This document shows, piece after piece, positions 53,049 through 61,342 of a stretch of 64,000 bases of DNA. A program made the position numbers and the translations under genes. The notes beneath the pieces were generated by a model, which made no database searches, was not told the origin of the DNA, and saw nothing but the letters and a program-made list of their open reading frames with translations. This DNA is from an uncultured Corynebacterium sp. (GTDB taxonomy: Bacteria; Actinomycetota; Actinomycetes; Mycobacteriales; Mycobacteriaceae), in assembly GCA_943913645.1 (NCBI GenBank), contig CALTYZ010000004.1, positions 47,375-111,374 of the forward strand. The letters are read 5' to 3'. Each line of letters opens with the position of its first letter. The stretch's first letter is position 1.

Positions 53049-55841
53049 TTAGCTCTTGACCATGTGGCGAAGCACGTACTGCAGGATGCCGCCGTGGCGG
53101 TAGTATTCGGCCTCACCTGGAGTATCCACACGTACTACAGCATCAAACTCGACTGCGTCAGCACCGTCGCGCTGTGCAGTGACATGGACGGTCTTCGGAA
53201 TCTCCTCACCCTCGTTGAAAGCGGTGATGCCAGAGATAGTGAAAACCTCGGTGCCGTCGAGTCCGAGCGAACCGTGGGATTCTCCCTCCGGGAACTGCAG
53301 CGGAAGCACACCCATGCCGATGAGATTGGAGCGGTGGATGCGCTCGAAGGACTCGGCGATAACGGCGCGTACCCCAAGCAGGTTGGTTCCCTTTGCTGCC
53401 CAGTCACGCGACGAGCCGGTGCCGTACTCCTTGCCTGCGAGCACGACGAGCGGGATACCTTCCTTTTCGTAATTCATCGCGGCGTTGTAGATGAACTCCT
53501 GTGGCCCGCCTTCTTGTGTGAAGTCGCGAGTATAGCCGCCCTGCTCGTCCACCAGCTCGTTGCGCAGGCGAATGTTTGCGAAGGTTCCGCGGACCATGAC
53601 CTCGTGGTTGCCTCGGCGAGACCCGAAGGAGTTGTAGTCCTGGCGCTGCACGCCGTGTGAATCGAGGTAATCCGCAGCCGGAGTGCCCGGCTTAATGGAA
53701 GACGCGGGGGAGATGTGGTCTGTGGTCACAGAGTCACCCAGCTTCGCGAGCACGCGTGCGCCCGTGATGTCGGTGACAGCCTCGGGCTCTTCGGGCATCC
53801 CGTCAAAGTACGGTGCCTTGCGAATATAGGTGGAGTCATCGTTCCACTGGAACGTCTTGTCCTGCGGCACCTTGAGACCTTGCCACTGCTCGTCGCCTTT
53901 GAACACGTCGGCGTAGTCCGCCTCATACATTTCGCGCGAAATGGTTTGCGCGATGGTGGACTCAATCTCCTCCGTGGACGGCCACACATCCTTCAAGAAG
54001 ACATCGTTGCCGTTTTGGTCTTGCCCCAGTGGCTGCGTCTCAAAGTCGAAGTCCATGGTTCCGGCGATCGAGTATGCGATAACCAACAGCGGTGAGGCAA
54101 GGTAGTTCATCTTCACGTCAGGCGAAATGCGGCCTTCGAAGTTACGGTTGCCCGAGAGCACCGCAGTAGCAGTGAGATCGTACTCATTGATCGCCTCGGA
54201 GACCTCGTTCGGCAGCGGACCAGAGTTGCCAATGCAGGATGCGCAACCAAAGCCGGACAGGTAGAAGCCCACAGCCTCAAGGTCTTTCCACAGATCCGCG
54301 CGCTCGTAGTATCCGTCAACCACCTGAGAACCGGGCGCCATGATCGTCTTGACCCATGGTTTCGCACGAAGCCCCTTTTCAGCTGCTTTGCGTGCGAGCA
54401 AGGCTGCGCCAACCATTACAGACGGGTTGGAGGTGTTGGTGCAGGAGGTGATCGCAGCAATTGCGACCGCGCCGTGGTCGAGGGTGTATTCGCCACCCTG
54501 TGGAGATGCAACGACGACCGGTTTCGACGCGCGGCCCTCGGCGCCAACTGCGGCGGACTCACCATTGCCTGGCCAGGACTCGTTGTAGGAAACGGAGTCC
54601 ACCTTCGGGGCTCGCACAGGTTCGAACGTTTCATTGCCTGCCGTGTTGTATTCCGGCAGCTGGTTACGGAAGGTTGCCTTGGATTCGGAGAGCAGGATGC
54701 GATCTTGCGGGCGCTTCGGTCCAGCAATCGAAGGCTTCACGGTAGAAAGATCAAGCTCCATGTACTCGGAGTACTCGGCCTCTGCCGCGTCTTGCTCCAG
54801 CCACATACCTTGGGCTTTGGCATATGCCTCCACCCGGTCGATGTGCTCTTGTGAGCGGCCGGTCAGGTGCAGGTAGTTGATGGTCTCCTCGTCGATCGGG
54901 AAGATCGCACAGGTTGAGCCGAACTCCGGGCTCATGTTGCCGATGGTGGCGCGGTTCGCCAGCGGAATTTGCTTCACACCGTTGCCGTAGAATTCAACGA
55001 ACTTTTGCACCACGCCGTGCTCACGCAGCATCTCGGTGATGGTGAGCACAACGTCGGTTGCGGTGACGCCGGCCGGGATCTCGCCGGTTAATTTGAAACC
55101 AACCACCCGGGGGATGAGCATGGAGACTGGTTGGCCAAGCATCGCTGCCTCGGCCTCAATGCCGCCGACACCCCACCCGAGAATGCCGAGGCCGTTTTGC
55201 ATAGTGGTGTGCGAGTCGGTACCGATACAGGTATCCGGGTAGGCAACACCCTCGTTGTCGAAAACGACGCGAGAGAGGTATTCGATGTTGACCTGGTGGA
55301 CGATGCCAGTGCCGGGTGGTACGACGCGGAAGTTAGAGAAGTTCTCCGCTCCCCAGCGCAAGAACTGGTAGCGCTCCTCGTTGCGCTCGTATTCGATCTC
55401 AACGTTTTTTTCCAGCGCATCGGAGGAACCGAAGGCCTCGATGATCACGGAGTGGTCGATGACCATTTCGGCAGGGTTGAGCGGGTTGACCTGGTCGGGA
55501 CTACCACCAAGGGCACTCACAGCCTCGCGCATGGTGGCCAAGTCGACGACACAGGGCACACCTGTAAAGTCCTGCATGAGCACACGGGCGGGGGTGAATT
55601 GGATCTCAATGGATGGCTCTGCCGAGGGATCCCATTGGGCGATCGCGTTAATGTGATCCTTGGTGACGTTCTTGCCGTCCTCGGTGCGCAAGAGGTTTTC
55701 CCCGAGCACCTTCAAAGAATAAGGAAGCTTCTCCATGCCGGGCACGGCATCGAGTGCGAAATAGTCATATGACTTGTCGCCTACCTCGAGCGTCTTGCGG
55801 GCATTGAAGGAGTTCTTGCTGTCTGCCACTGTGAGCTCCAT
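53049..55841 (-). CDS. acn: Aconitate hydratase
   Basis: Isomerises citrate to isocitrate in the TCA cycle using a 4Fe-4S cluster. The 930-residue protein is close to corynebacterial aconitase along its length, with cluster cysteines in ITSCTNTSNPSV and GFGCASCIGNSGPL, and the C-terminal swivel domain KEYGTGSSRDWAAKG. ATG 55841 (MELTVADSKNSF) is chosen because it matches the family start; a GTG 18 bp upstream is in frame. An AcnR operator lies about 95 bp upstream. Confidence 0.97.
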   Translation of the reverse strand: MELTVADSKNSFNARKTLEVGDKSYDYFALDAVPGMEKLPYSLKVLGENLLRTEDGKNVTKDHINAIAQWDPSAEPSIEIQFTPARVLMQDFTGVPCVVDLATMREAVSALGGSPDQVNPLNPAEMVIDHSVIIEAFGSSDALEKNVEIEYERNEERYQFLRWGAENFSNFRVVPPGTGIVHQVNIEYLSRVVFDNEGVAYPDTCIGTDSHTTMQNGLGILGWGVGGIEAEAAMLGQPVSMLIPRVVGFKLTGEIPAGVTATDVVLTITEMLREHGVVQKFVEFYGNGVKQIPLANRATIGNMSPEFGSTCAIFPIDEETINYLHLTGRSQEHIDRVEAYAKAQGMWLEQDAAEAEYSEYMELDLSTVKPSIAGPKRPQDRILLSESKATFRNQLPEYNTAGNETFEPVRAPKVDSVSYNESWPGNGESAAVGAEGRASKPVVVASPQGGEYTLDHGAVAIAAITSCTNTSNPSVMVGAALLARKAAEKGLRAKPWVKTIMAPGSQVVDGYYERADLWKDLEAVGFYLSGFGCASCIGNSGPLPNEVSEAINEYDLTATAVLSGNRNFEGRISPDVKMNYLASPLLVIAYSIAGTMDFDFETQPLGQDQNGNDVFLKDVWPSTEEIESTIAQTISREMYEADYADVFKGDEQWQGLKVPQDKTFQWNDDSTYIRKAPYFDGMPEEPEAVTDITGARVLAKLGDSVTTDHISPASSIKPGTPAADYLDSHGVQRQDYNSFGSRRGNHEVMVRGTFANIRLRNELVDEQGGYTRDFTQEGGPQEFIYNAAMNYEKEGIPLVVLAGKEYGTGSSRDWAAKGTNLLGVRAVIAESFERIHRSNLIGMGVLPLQFPEGESHGSLGLDGTEVFTISGITAFNEGEEIPKTVHVTAQRDGADAVEFDAVVRVDTPGEAEYYRHGGILQYVLRHMVKS

Positions 55842-55934
55842 TTCTCGTCGTTGAACCAATCAATCGGGCACGGTGACCCGTGCCGGTCAACTACCAATGG
55901 TAAGCGACCAGCCAGGGTTGCATGCATATGGTAA

Positions 55935-55950
55935 CAGTACGCGCGTTATG
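55935..55950 (-). promoter_or_regulatory. AcnR operator upstream of acn
   Basis: On the minus strand the site reads CATAACGCGCGTACTG, matching the C. glutamicum AcnR consensus CAGNACnnncGTACTG at every fixed position but one. It lies about 95 bp before the acn start, in the acn promoter region. Confidence 0.75.
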
Positions 55951-56065
55951 TTTCAGCACTTGACTACTATCTAGCGTGGCACCGGGATATGGGGATGATC
56001 CCAATTAGACTTGCATTGCTTTTCGCTAATGGTCACAACTGGTCAGAACTGTTGATGGAGGCGCC

Positions 56066-56554
56066 GTGACACCTGCTGAAATAGAGCTGGACGTCCTCGA
56101 ATGTCAGTTGCGTAACACGGGTGTCGCATTCGGGACGGGTGCAGGCTCTGACACCGAACTGGCGGAGCAATTAACAGGCGCGATTCATGACGTGGTCAAT
56201 GTTGCAGGGTTAAACGCTGAACAGGTAGGCGTTGTGGTGCTCGGACATGTCGCAGCGCCCGCTCCAGACATCCGCGACGTGGCACAGGATCTCCAACACG
56301 CGACCGGGCTAGACACTGTGCTGGTGCGAACACCCGATGTTGCCGTCGGTGTCAGCGAAGAGTTCACACGTGCTCAGGTCGAGGTTGGCGAACGGGCAAT
56401 GGCGTCCCAACCGGACTACGCATCCGGTGTGTCGGCGTTCTTCCATGCTGCGCGCGATTTTGAACCAGCATGGCTGACGCTCGGCATGCTCGCTGTGGCT
56501 GTTCTAGTGATCTGTGTTGCGGCCACGCTCGCTGCAGCCGCCCGCACCAAGTAG
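56066..56554 (+). CDS. Rv1476-like membrane protein (DUF6676-type)
   Basis: A 162-residue protein: a soluble N-terminal part with no recognised catalytic motif, then a single membrane helix near the C-terminus (LTLGMLAVAVLVICVAATLAA) and a short basic tail. It is a small conserved membrane protein always found next to acn and the NlpC/P60 genes in Mycobacteriales. Function unknown; a link to envelope biology is inference from its neighbour. GTG 56066 is preceded by GATGGAGG. Confidence 0.75.
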   Translation: MTPAEIELDVLECQLRNTGVAFGTGAGSDTELAEQLTGAIHDVVNVAGLNAEQVGVVVLGHVAAPAPDIRDVAQDLQHATGLDTVLVRTPDVAVGVSEEFTRAQVEVGERAMASQPDYASGVSAFFHAARDFEPAWLTLGMLAVAVLVICVAATLAAAARTK

Positions 56555-56620
56555 AACCGTCAAGCATACAAACTTGACAAATGCCGATTCAATCTCACGT
56601 TTATAACACCCCACTTCGCA

Positions 56621-56636
56621 TGTGATGAGTATCACA
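56621..56636 (+). promoter_or_regulatory. GlxR (cAMP-CRP type) binding site
   Basis: TGTGATGAGTATCACA is a perfect 16-bp match to the half-sites TGTGA and TCACA of the corynebacterial GlxR consensus with the right 6-bp spacing. Confidence 0.75.
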
Positions 56637-56824
56637 TACGTTTTTGACTGTCACATTAGTGCATGTGACGGGTCGGTTTTGTCTGCCCTCAAACGTTGAC
56701 TTGTGTGACGGAAGATAAACAAAGTGCAACAAAATTCTAAAGTGACGTATGGTTTCTGTGTCGGCTCGTGAGTTGCCGGTCGTTTATAACTACCTCAGTG
56801 GTAACTGACGTTTGCTCTAGTCAA

Positions 56825-56974
56825 GCAGCGTCAAGAATGTGAACTGGGCATGTGGGGAAGCACGCTGCAGTTCGTCATTACGCAGGGGTGGCAAGACGGT
56901 CGGCGACAACGACCGACTTCAGTAGTCACTTTCAACCCATTCGCATGCCGGCATCCAGGTCAACCCTGGATGCC
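56825..56974 (+). ncRNA. Structured 5' leader, possible riboregulator
   Basis: Three stems of 7, 6 and 10 perfect pairs lie in tandem 80-230 nt before the NlpC start. GAACTG (56841-56846), inside the first loop, can also pair with CAGTTC (56868-56873) outside it, giving a possible H-type pseudoknot. The arrangement looks like a structured mRNA leader, but no known riboswitch core was recognised. Confidence 0.35.
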
Positions 56975-57054
56975 TGACGTACCGCTGTGCGCGAACGCTA
57001 GTCACCTTCACTGCACCGCGGCGCTATTTGGCATGCGGTGTGAGGAGCCTTTTC

Positions 57055-58128
57055 GTGGTTAACCCGTTGCGTAAAACCTCGATTTCCCGCCTGCTGCGCG
57101 CGACCGCCGCGGTCATCTGCTCAAGCTCGCTAGCTATCACGCTTGCATGTGTTGCCCCGCCCGCAGTCGGCCAGCAAGCAGAACCCGATCGCCTCGTCGC
57201 CGAGTCAGTCGGGATCGTTGCTCGGAATCAGATAGAAGTCCCCAAGCTTGGGCTTGGTGTTAACAAGTTGCAAAGAAGCGTCGACGCTGCACGCGCAGCG
57301 CTTGGCGAGTTCACCCGCGCCCGATATTGGGGCTCTGCAGCACGAATAGTCTTGGACAAGCTTGAGGCAGCTGCGTTGACTGAGAAAGAGCGGGCGCTAG
57401 CGGTAGCGGCAGAAGAGGAGACCCACCGTTTTATTGAGAAGACAGCTGAAGCGAAAGGAAGGGCAACGCCCAGTGACGCGACGGCGCAATACAGTGCAGG
57501 AATCATCGACCAAGCTCAACAACATGCTGCCGAGTCGGTGCCAGACGCTACGGCTCAGCGCTATCAGGCCATTAGTGCTTCTTCCACGCAAACCATCGCC
57601 TTGGGATCGTCCACTGGTTCGTCGGCGGCGGCCGGAGAGATGATTGCAGCGCTAGCCGGTCGGGTTCGAGATGTGGTGACTGAGGCTGCCGCAGGTGCAC
57701 AACACATCGCGGAGGTTCCAGCTGCAACAACCAATCCCAGCGCAGTGGAAGTAGTTATCGCGCGTGCACAAGAAATGGTTGGCGCGCCGTACGTGTGGGG
57801 TGGCGGTGACGCGAGCGGACCAACAACAGGAATCAACGGCGGAACCGTGGAAGGCTTCGACTGCTCCGGACTTGTGTTGTATGCGTTCGCTGGCGCAGGA
57901 ATATCGTTGCCCCACTACACCGGATACCAATATCAGCGAGGCACAGCCATTGATCCGAGCCAAGCGCAACGAGGTGATTTGCTGTTCTGGGGTCCAAACG
58001 GCAACCAACATGTGGCGATCTATCTCGGCGACGGCATGATGCTCGAGGCGCCAAGCAGCGGTCAAGATGTTGCAGTAAATCCGGTCCGTTGGACGGGCAT
58101 GTCACCGCACGCGGTCCGCCTACTCTAG
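57055..58128 (+). CDS. Secreted NlpC/P60 peptidoglycan hydrolase (RipA/RipB type)
   Basis: An endopeptidase that cuts peptide stems to separate daughter cells. The 357-residue protein has a signal peptide (basic N-terminus, hydrophobic core LLRATAAVICSSSLAITLACVAPPA), a helical, charged linker (about 50-220), and a C-terminal NlpC/P60 domain beginning near residue 230 with ARAQEMVGAPYVWGGG, catalytic Cys in EGFDCSGLV (about 270) and His in GNQHVAIYLG (about 319). GTG 57055 is chosen for GAGGAG at 57042-57047; a TTG at 57028 lies before it. A GlxR site and structured leader precede it. Confidence 0.92.
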   Translation: MVNPLRKTSISRLLRATAAVICSSSLAITLACVAPPAVGQQAEPDRLVAESVGIVARNQIEVPKLGLGVNKLQRSVDAARAALGEFTRARYWGSAARIVLDKLEAAALTEKERALAVAAEEETHRFIEKTAEAKGRATPSDATAQYSAGIIDQAQQHAAESVPDATAQRYQAISASSTQTIALGSSTGSSAAAGEMIAALAGRVRDVVTEAAAGAQHIAEVPAATTNPSAVEVVIARAQEMVGAPYVWGGGDASGPTTGINGGTVEGFDCSGLVLYAFAGAGISLPHYTGYQYQRGTAIDPSQAQRGDLLFWGPNGNQHVAIYLGDGMMLEAPSSGQDVAVNPVRWTGMSPHAVRLL

Positions 58129-58178
58129 CTCCCGCTCGCGCATGCGGCCATCCACGAACCCAGCGCCCCAGCAAGCAT

Positions 58179-58184
58179 TACGAT
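58179..58184 (+). promoter_or_regulatory. -10 box of hemH (leaderless)
   Basis: TACGAT ends 7 nt before ATG 58192, in the 63-bp gap after the NlpC gene. Confidence 0.5.
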
Positions 58185-58191
58185 TAGCCGC

Positions 58192-59235
58192 ATGGCGCTT
58201 TCTGACTACGATGCACTGCTCGTCTTGTCGTTCGGGGGACCCGAAGGCCGCGATGAGGTGATTCCGTTTCTTGAGAATGTCACTCGCGGGCGGGGTATTC
58301 CGCGGGAGCGCCTTGCGCAGGTGGGCGAGCACTACTTCCACTTCGATGGTGTCAGCCCAATCAACGACCAAAATAGACAACTAGTGGCAAACCTTGAACG
58401 TGAGCTGGCTGTACGCCAGCACGACTTGCCGGTCTATCTCGGCAATCGGAATTGGCACCCGTTTGGACAAGACATTGCTCGCCAGATCGCCGAAGACGGG
58501 CACCGCAACGTGCTCGTTTTTGCAACGAGCGCATGGGGTGGATACTCGGCGTGCCGCCAATATGATGAGGACATTATCCGTCTTCGCGACATCACACCTG
58601 AGGTGGAGTACACCAAACTATGGCAGTTCTACGGCAACCCAACATTTGTGTCGCTGATGGCACGGCAGTTAAAGGATGCGTTGCCGCGGGCACCGAAAAC
58701 GGGTACGCGCGTGCTTTTTAGCGCGCACAGTGTGCCAAGCGCGGCTGACAATGCTGCAGGTGGCCCAGGCGATGCCAATCTGTATTCTCGCCAGATTCAC
58801 GAGGCCTCCCGCCTCATCGCTGCACACGCAGGTGTGGAGGACTACGAGGTGGTGTGGCAGTCGCGTTCTGGAAATCCGGCTACACCATGGCTTGAACCCG
58901 ACATTGTTGATCGAGCGGTTGAACTTCACAATGAGCGCGGCATGACCCACCTCATCTGTGTTCCGGTTGGGTTCATCACCGACCACATGGAAGTCGTTTG
59001 GGACTTAGACACGGAGCTTCAGAGGGTATGCCAGCAGCACGGCATCACCCTGGAGCGTATTGCTACTGTTGGCCTCCAGGACGAATTTGCCGGCATGGTT
59101 GTCGATATTGCTGAGTGCGTGGCGCAAGGAGTAGAGCCGCAAACGCTCTCAACGGTGACGGTACAGGGATGCACTGTCAACGGTGCACCCTGTGCGCCCG
59201 ATTGCTGTGCACCAGCGCAGCGCCCGGCGAGTTAG
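58192..59235 (+). CDS. hemH: Ferrochelatase (probably coproporphyrin III type)
   Basis: Inserts iron in the last steps of heme synthesis; actinobacterial members use coproporphyrin III (also called CpfC). The 347-residue protein has LLVLSFGGPEGRDEVIPFLENV, FSAHSVPS and VWDLDTE; the catalytic His region is VLFSAHS. The C-terminus carries QGCTVNGAPCAPDCC, a C-X6-C-X3-CC cluster fitting the [2Fe-2S] site of related ferrochelatases. Near the suf operon on the map but not linked. Start ATG 58192 fits a leaderless promoter. Confidence 0.94.
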   Translation: MALSDYDALLVLSFGGPEGRDEVIPFLENVTRGRGIPRERLAQVGEHYFHFDGVSPINDQNRQLVANLERELAVRQHDLPVYLGNRNWHPFGQDIARQIAEDGHRNVLVFATSAWGGYSACRQYDEDIIRLRDITPEVEYTKLWQFYGNPTFVSLMARQLKDALPRAPKTGTRVLFSAHSVPSAADNAAGGPGDANLYSRQIHEASRLIAAHAGVEDYEVVWQSRSGNPATPWLEPDIVDRAVELHNERGMTHLICVPVGFITDHMEVVWDLDTELQRVCQQHGITLERIATVGLQDEFAGMVVDIAECVAQGVEPQTLSTVTVQGCTVNGAPCAPDCCAPAQRPAS

Positions 59236-59241
59236 CAGAGC

Positions 59242-59997
59242 TTACCGCGCCCATTCGCGGCGGTAATCCGCAGCTGCATCTGCCACTGCGGTCATGCGTG
59301 CAATACGAATATGGCGCCAAAGGGCGAAGAGCTGCGGATCGAATGTATGGCCGTGCAACCGATCCGTCACTGTTTCAATGACAGCCGCAACCCGATCAGT
59401 TCGTGCGAGCAACTTCGCAGCCCGTGGTGTGACGCCCGCAGGCAAACCGGGCGTGTCGTAGAAGTCAGCCAGAGTGCCGACAACAAGACGCGGATTTGGC
59501 ACGTCCGTGCGCGCCCCACCCGTAGCCCGGATGAGGTTCGCCGCCTCCTCTGCTGCCTGAGACAAAGCAGCATCAGCTGCACCTGGCGATAGCCAGTCAG
59601 GCTCGGGTAAGCGATCAGCGTCCTCAAACCATTGCCAATCAACACGCCCCGGCTCATAGGTAGGCACCAAAATATGCGAAATGTCGTTCCGGCCGCGTAC
59701 AACAACTGCACCTGCGGGTGTTAACGCTGCCATAGCTTCCGTGCCCGCACGCAGCCCCGGTGCGTGACCGGGCCCCCACAGGATGAGTCGTACGACGGGC
59801 TCAGCGCTGTCCAGGGCAGCAGCGGTGCGGACGTCAACAAGCAACTGCGCAAGCTCGCAGCCGCGATAGCGATGAGTTCCACCGAGGTCGGTCAGCGCTT
59901 GGACCGTGTCGTCGGTTGATTCGACATTGTACAACCACGCCGTGAGCCACAACGCGGTGTTCTGTAGTGGCGAATAGACCTGGGGACGCGTCTGCAT
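59242..59997 (-). CDS. Hypothetical protein conserved in corynebacteria
   Basis: A 251-residue soluble protein without a signal peptide or catalytic motif that I recognise. Features are an N-terminal segment QNTALWLTAWLYNVESTDDTVQAL, an RLILWGPGHAPGL motif, and a basic C-terminal end. ATG 59997 is chosen because TAGACT at 60005-60010 on the minus strand ends 7 nt before it. It is divergent from the DUF3097 gene and convergent with hemH. Function unknown. Confidence 0.7.
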   Translation of the reverse strand: MQTRPQVYSPLQNTALWLTAWLYNVESTDDTVQALTDLGGTHRYRGCELAQLLVDVRTAAALDSAEPVVRLILWGPGHAPGLRAGTEAMAALTPAGAVVVRGRNDISHILVPTYEPGRVDWQWFEDADRLPEPDWLSPGAADAALSQAAEEAANLIRATGGARTDVPNPRLVVGTLADFYDTPGLPAGVTPRAAKLLARTDRVAAVIETVTDRLHGHTFDPQLFALWRHIRIARMTAVADAAADYRREWAR

Positions 59998-60004
59998 CTG
60001 CGCA

Positions 60005-60010
60005 AGTCTA
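60005..60010 (-). promoter_or_regulatory. -10 box of the hypothetical gene (leaderless)
   Basis: TAGACT on the minus strand ends 7 nt before ATG 59997. It lies back to back with the DUF3097 box. Confidence 0.45.
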
Positions 60011-60024
60011 ACCAATGATCACGG

Positions 60025-60030
60025 TAGGGT
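60025..60030 (+). promoter_or_regulatory. -10 box of the DUF3097 gene (leaderless)
   Basis: TAGGGT ends 9 nt before ATG 60040. Confidence 0.45.
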
Positions 60031-60039
60031 AGTTGCCCT

Positions 60040-60885
60040 ATGAGCTTCGATGAGCGCTACAGTACAGACATTTTCAAGGGGCATGCCCGGAAGCAGCGGC
60101 CCGCCTACCCGCAGGTGCCGGCTGAACCAGGACTCGTGGTTGAAATCGTTGGGGATGACTTCGTTGGTGCTGTCATCGGACAAGAACGTACTTATGACGG
60201 TGACTTCGTGCGGTTGGAAGACCGGCGGGGTACACAGCGCTTGTTCAAAATGTTGCCTGGCGCTTTTATGCTCGAGGGCCAGCGTGTGACCCTGACTCGA
60301 TTCGTGGCCCAGCCCAAAGCTGCTGCGACGCATTCCAACTCCGGCTCACGAAAGGTTGCCAATGTGCGCGCCAAGGTTGCCATGCCAAGTCGGATCTGGG
60401 TCGAGGGCGTGCACGACGCCGCAATCGTGGAAAAAGTCTGGGGGCACGACCTGCGGGTTGAAGGGGTGGTAGTGGAATATCTGGAAGGCCTTGATAACCT
60501 TCCGGCCCGCTTGCAGGAGTTTGTGCCTGGTCAGGGTCGGCGCATCGGTGTCCTCGCAGACCACCTCATAGACGGGACAAAAGAGTCGCGTCTTACCGAA
60601 CATGTGGGGCCACATGTTTTGGTCACCGGCCACCCCTTCGTAGATATTTGGGCTGCGGTGAAACCAGAAACGGTGGGTATCCAAGCATGGCCTGAGGTGC
60701 CGCGGGGCGAAGATTGGAAGCTCGGGGTGTGTGCACGCCTCGGCTGGACTGATCCGAAAGAGGCCTGGCACAGGATATATGGATCTGTGAAATCGTACCG
60801 GGATTTGGATTCAACCCTAATCCAGGCAGTTGAGCGGTTGGTCGATTTCGTCACCAACCCGGACCTTTCCAAGGCTGACGCGTAG
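60040..60885 (+). CDS. DUF3097 family protein
   Basis: A conserved actinobacterial protein of 281 residues. Visible conserved blocks are an N-terminal SDEKYSTDIFK-like start followed by a beta-rich domain (VVEIVGDDFVGAVIG), then WVEGVHDAAIVEKVWGHDLR, GVLADHLIDGTKESRL and VDFVTNPDLSKADA. The WVEG...E and ADH acidic residues are reminiscent of Toprim-like nucleotidyl-binding folds; that is inference. Function unknown. It starts an apparently separate unit preceding the NfeD-SPFH pair. Confidence 0.85.
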   Translation: MSFDERYSTDIFKGHARKQRPAYPQVPAEPGLVVEIVGDDFVGAVIGQERTYDGDFVRLEDRRGTQRLFKMLPGAFMLEGQRVTLTRFVAQPKAAATHSNSGSRKVANVRAKVAMPSRIWVEGVHDAAIVEKVWGHDLRVEGVVVEYLEGLDNLPARLQEFVPGQGRRIGVLADHLIDGTKESRLTEHVGPHVLVTGHPFVDIWAAVKPETVGIQAWPEVPRGEDWKLGVCARLGWTDPKEAWHRIYGSVKSYRDLDSTLIQAVERLVDFVTNPDLSKADA

Positions 60886-60899
60886 GTGTGGTCGCCGTG

Positions 60900-60905
60900 T
60901 AATCT
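60900..60905 (+). promoter_or_regulatory. -10 box of the NfeD gene (leaderless)
   Basis: TAATCT ends 7 nt before ATG 60913. Confidence 0.45.
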
Positions 60906-60912
60906 CTAGGCC

Positions 60913-61338
60913 ATGGGTGCATTCGTTTGGTTCGCTGCAGCAGGCTTGCTTGCTGCGTGTGAGCTAGCGGTGGGTGAAATGACGCTGTTGATGCTCGCTG
61001 CTGGGGCACTCACCACCGCTGGCGTGGCACTTTTCGGCGTCCCCGCGGGAGTTGAGGTCGGGGTTTTTGCTGTGTCTTCGGCAGTGTTTTGGTTCTTTTT
61101 GCGCCCCTACCTGCGTAAACGGATGGAAAAGCCGCTCGTTTACGATGAGTCCCCGCGGGCGCTTATCGGCTCCCGAGCGCAAGTCGTTGAAGATATCACG
61201 CCCTCAGGAGGACAGGTGCGTTTCGACGGCTCGTTGTGGTCAGCTCGCGCCCTTGACCCGAGCGAGACGATTCCGGCGGGTCAGTATGTGACGGTTTCGG
61301 AGATTGACGGCCCGGTAGCGGTCGTGTGGAAGGAGTGA
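60913..61338 (+). CDS. NfeD-like membrane protein
   Basis: A short-form NfeD of 141 residues: two or three membrane helices in the first 65 residues (AFVWFAAAGLLAACELAVG, LMLAAGALTTAGVALFG, VFAVSSAVFWFFL) and a C-terminal OB-fold domain (GSRAQVVEDITPSGGQVRFDGSLWSARA). In many bacteria NfeD pairs with an SPFH protein for membrane-domain organisation. The next gene, 4 bp away, is such a partner. Confidence 0.92.
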   Translation: MGAFVWFAAAGLLAACELAVGEMTLLMLAAGALTTAGVALFGVPAGVEVGVFAVSSAVFWFFLRPYLRKRMEKPLVYDESPRALIGSRAQVVEDITPSGGQVRFDGSLWSARALDPSETIPAGQYVTVSEIDGPVAVVWKE

Positions 61339-61342
61339 GTTT

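Larger units (their letters stand above)
56555..57054. promoter_or_regulatory. 500-bp regulatory region and leader of the NlpC/P60 gene
   Basis: This is the longest gene-free stretch in the window. It holds a perfect GlxR palindrome (56621-56636), a second CRP-like inverted repeat GTCACAT-N6-ATGTGAC (56650-56669), a possible -35 TTGACT at 56696-56701, and then three perfect stems: 56825-56831 with 56862-56868, 56897-56902 with 56910-56915, and 56950-56959 with 56965-56974. GAGGAG at 57042-57047 is the ribosome site. A 70-codon frame at 56850 is judged not coding. Confidence 0.6.

Noticed and set aside
56825..57000. ydaO (c-di-AMP) riboswitch before the NlpC gene
   Set aside because: The position and downstream gene fit, but I could not find the conserved core segments (such as GGGGACC, GGGGTGAA and the GAACCCG-CAGCTAAC stretch). 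Reported only as an unclassified structured leader.
56850..57062. A 70-codon open frame upstream of the NlpC gene
   Set aside because: No ribosome site, no recognisable domain, and it covers the hairpins and the real ribosome site of the next gene.
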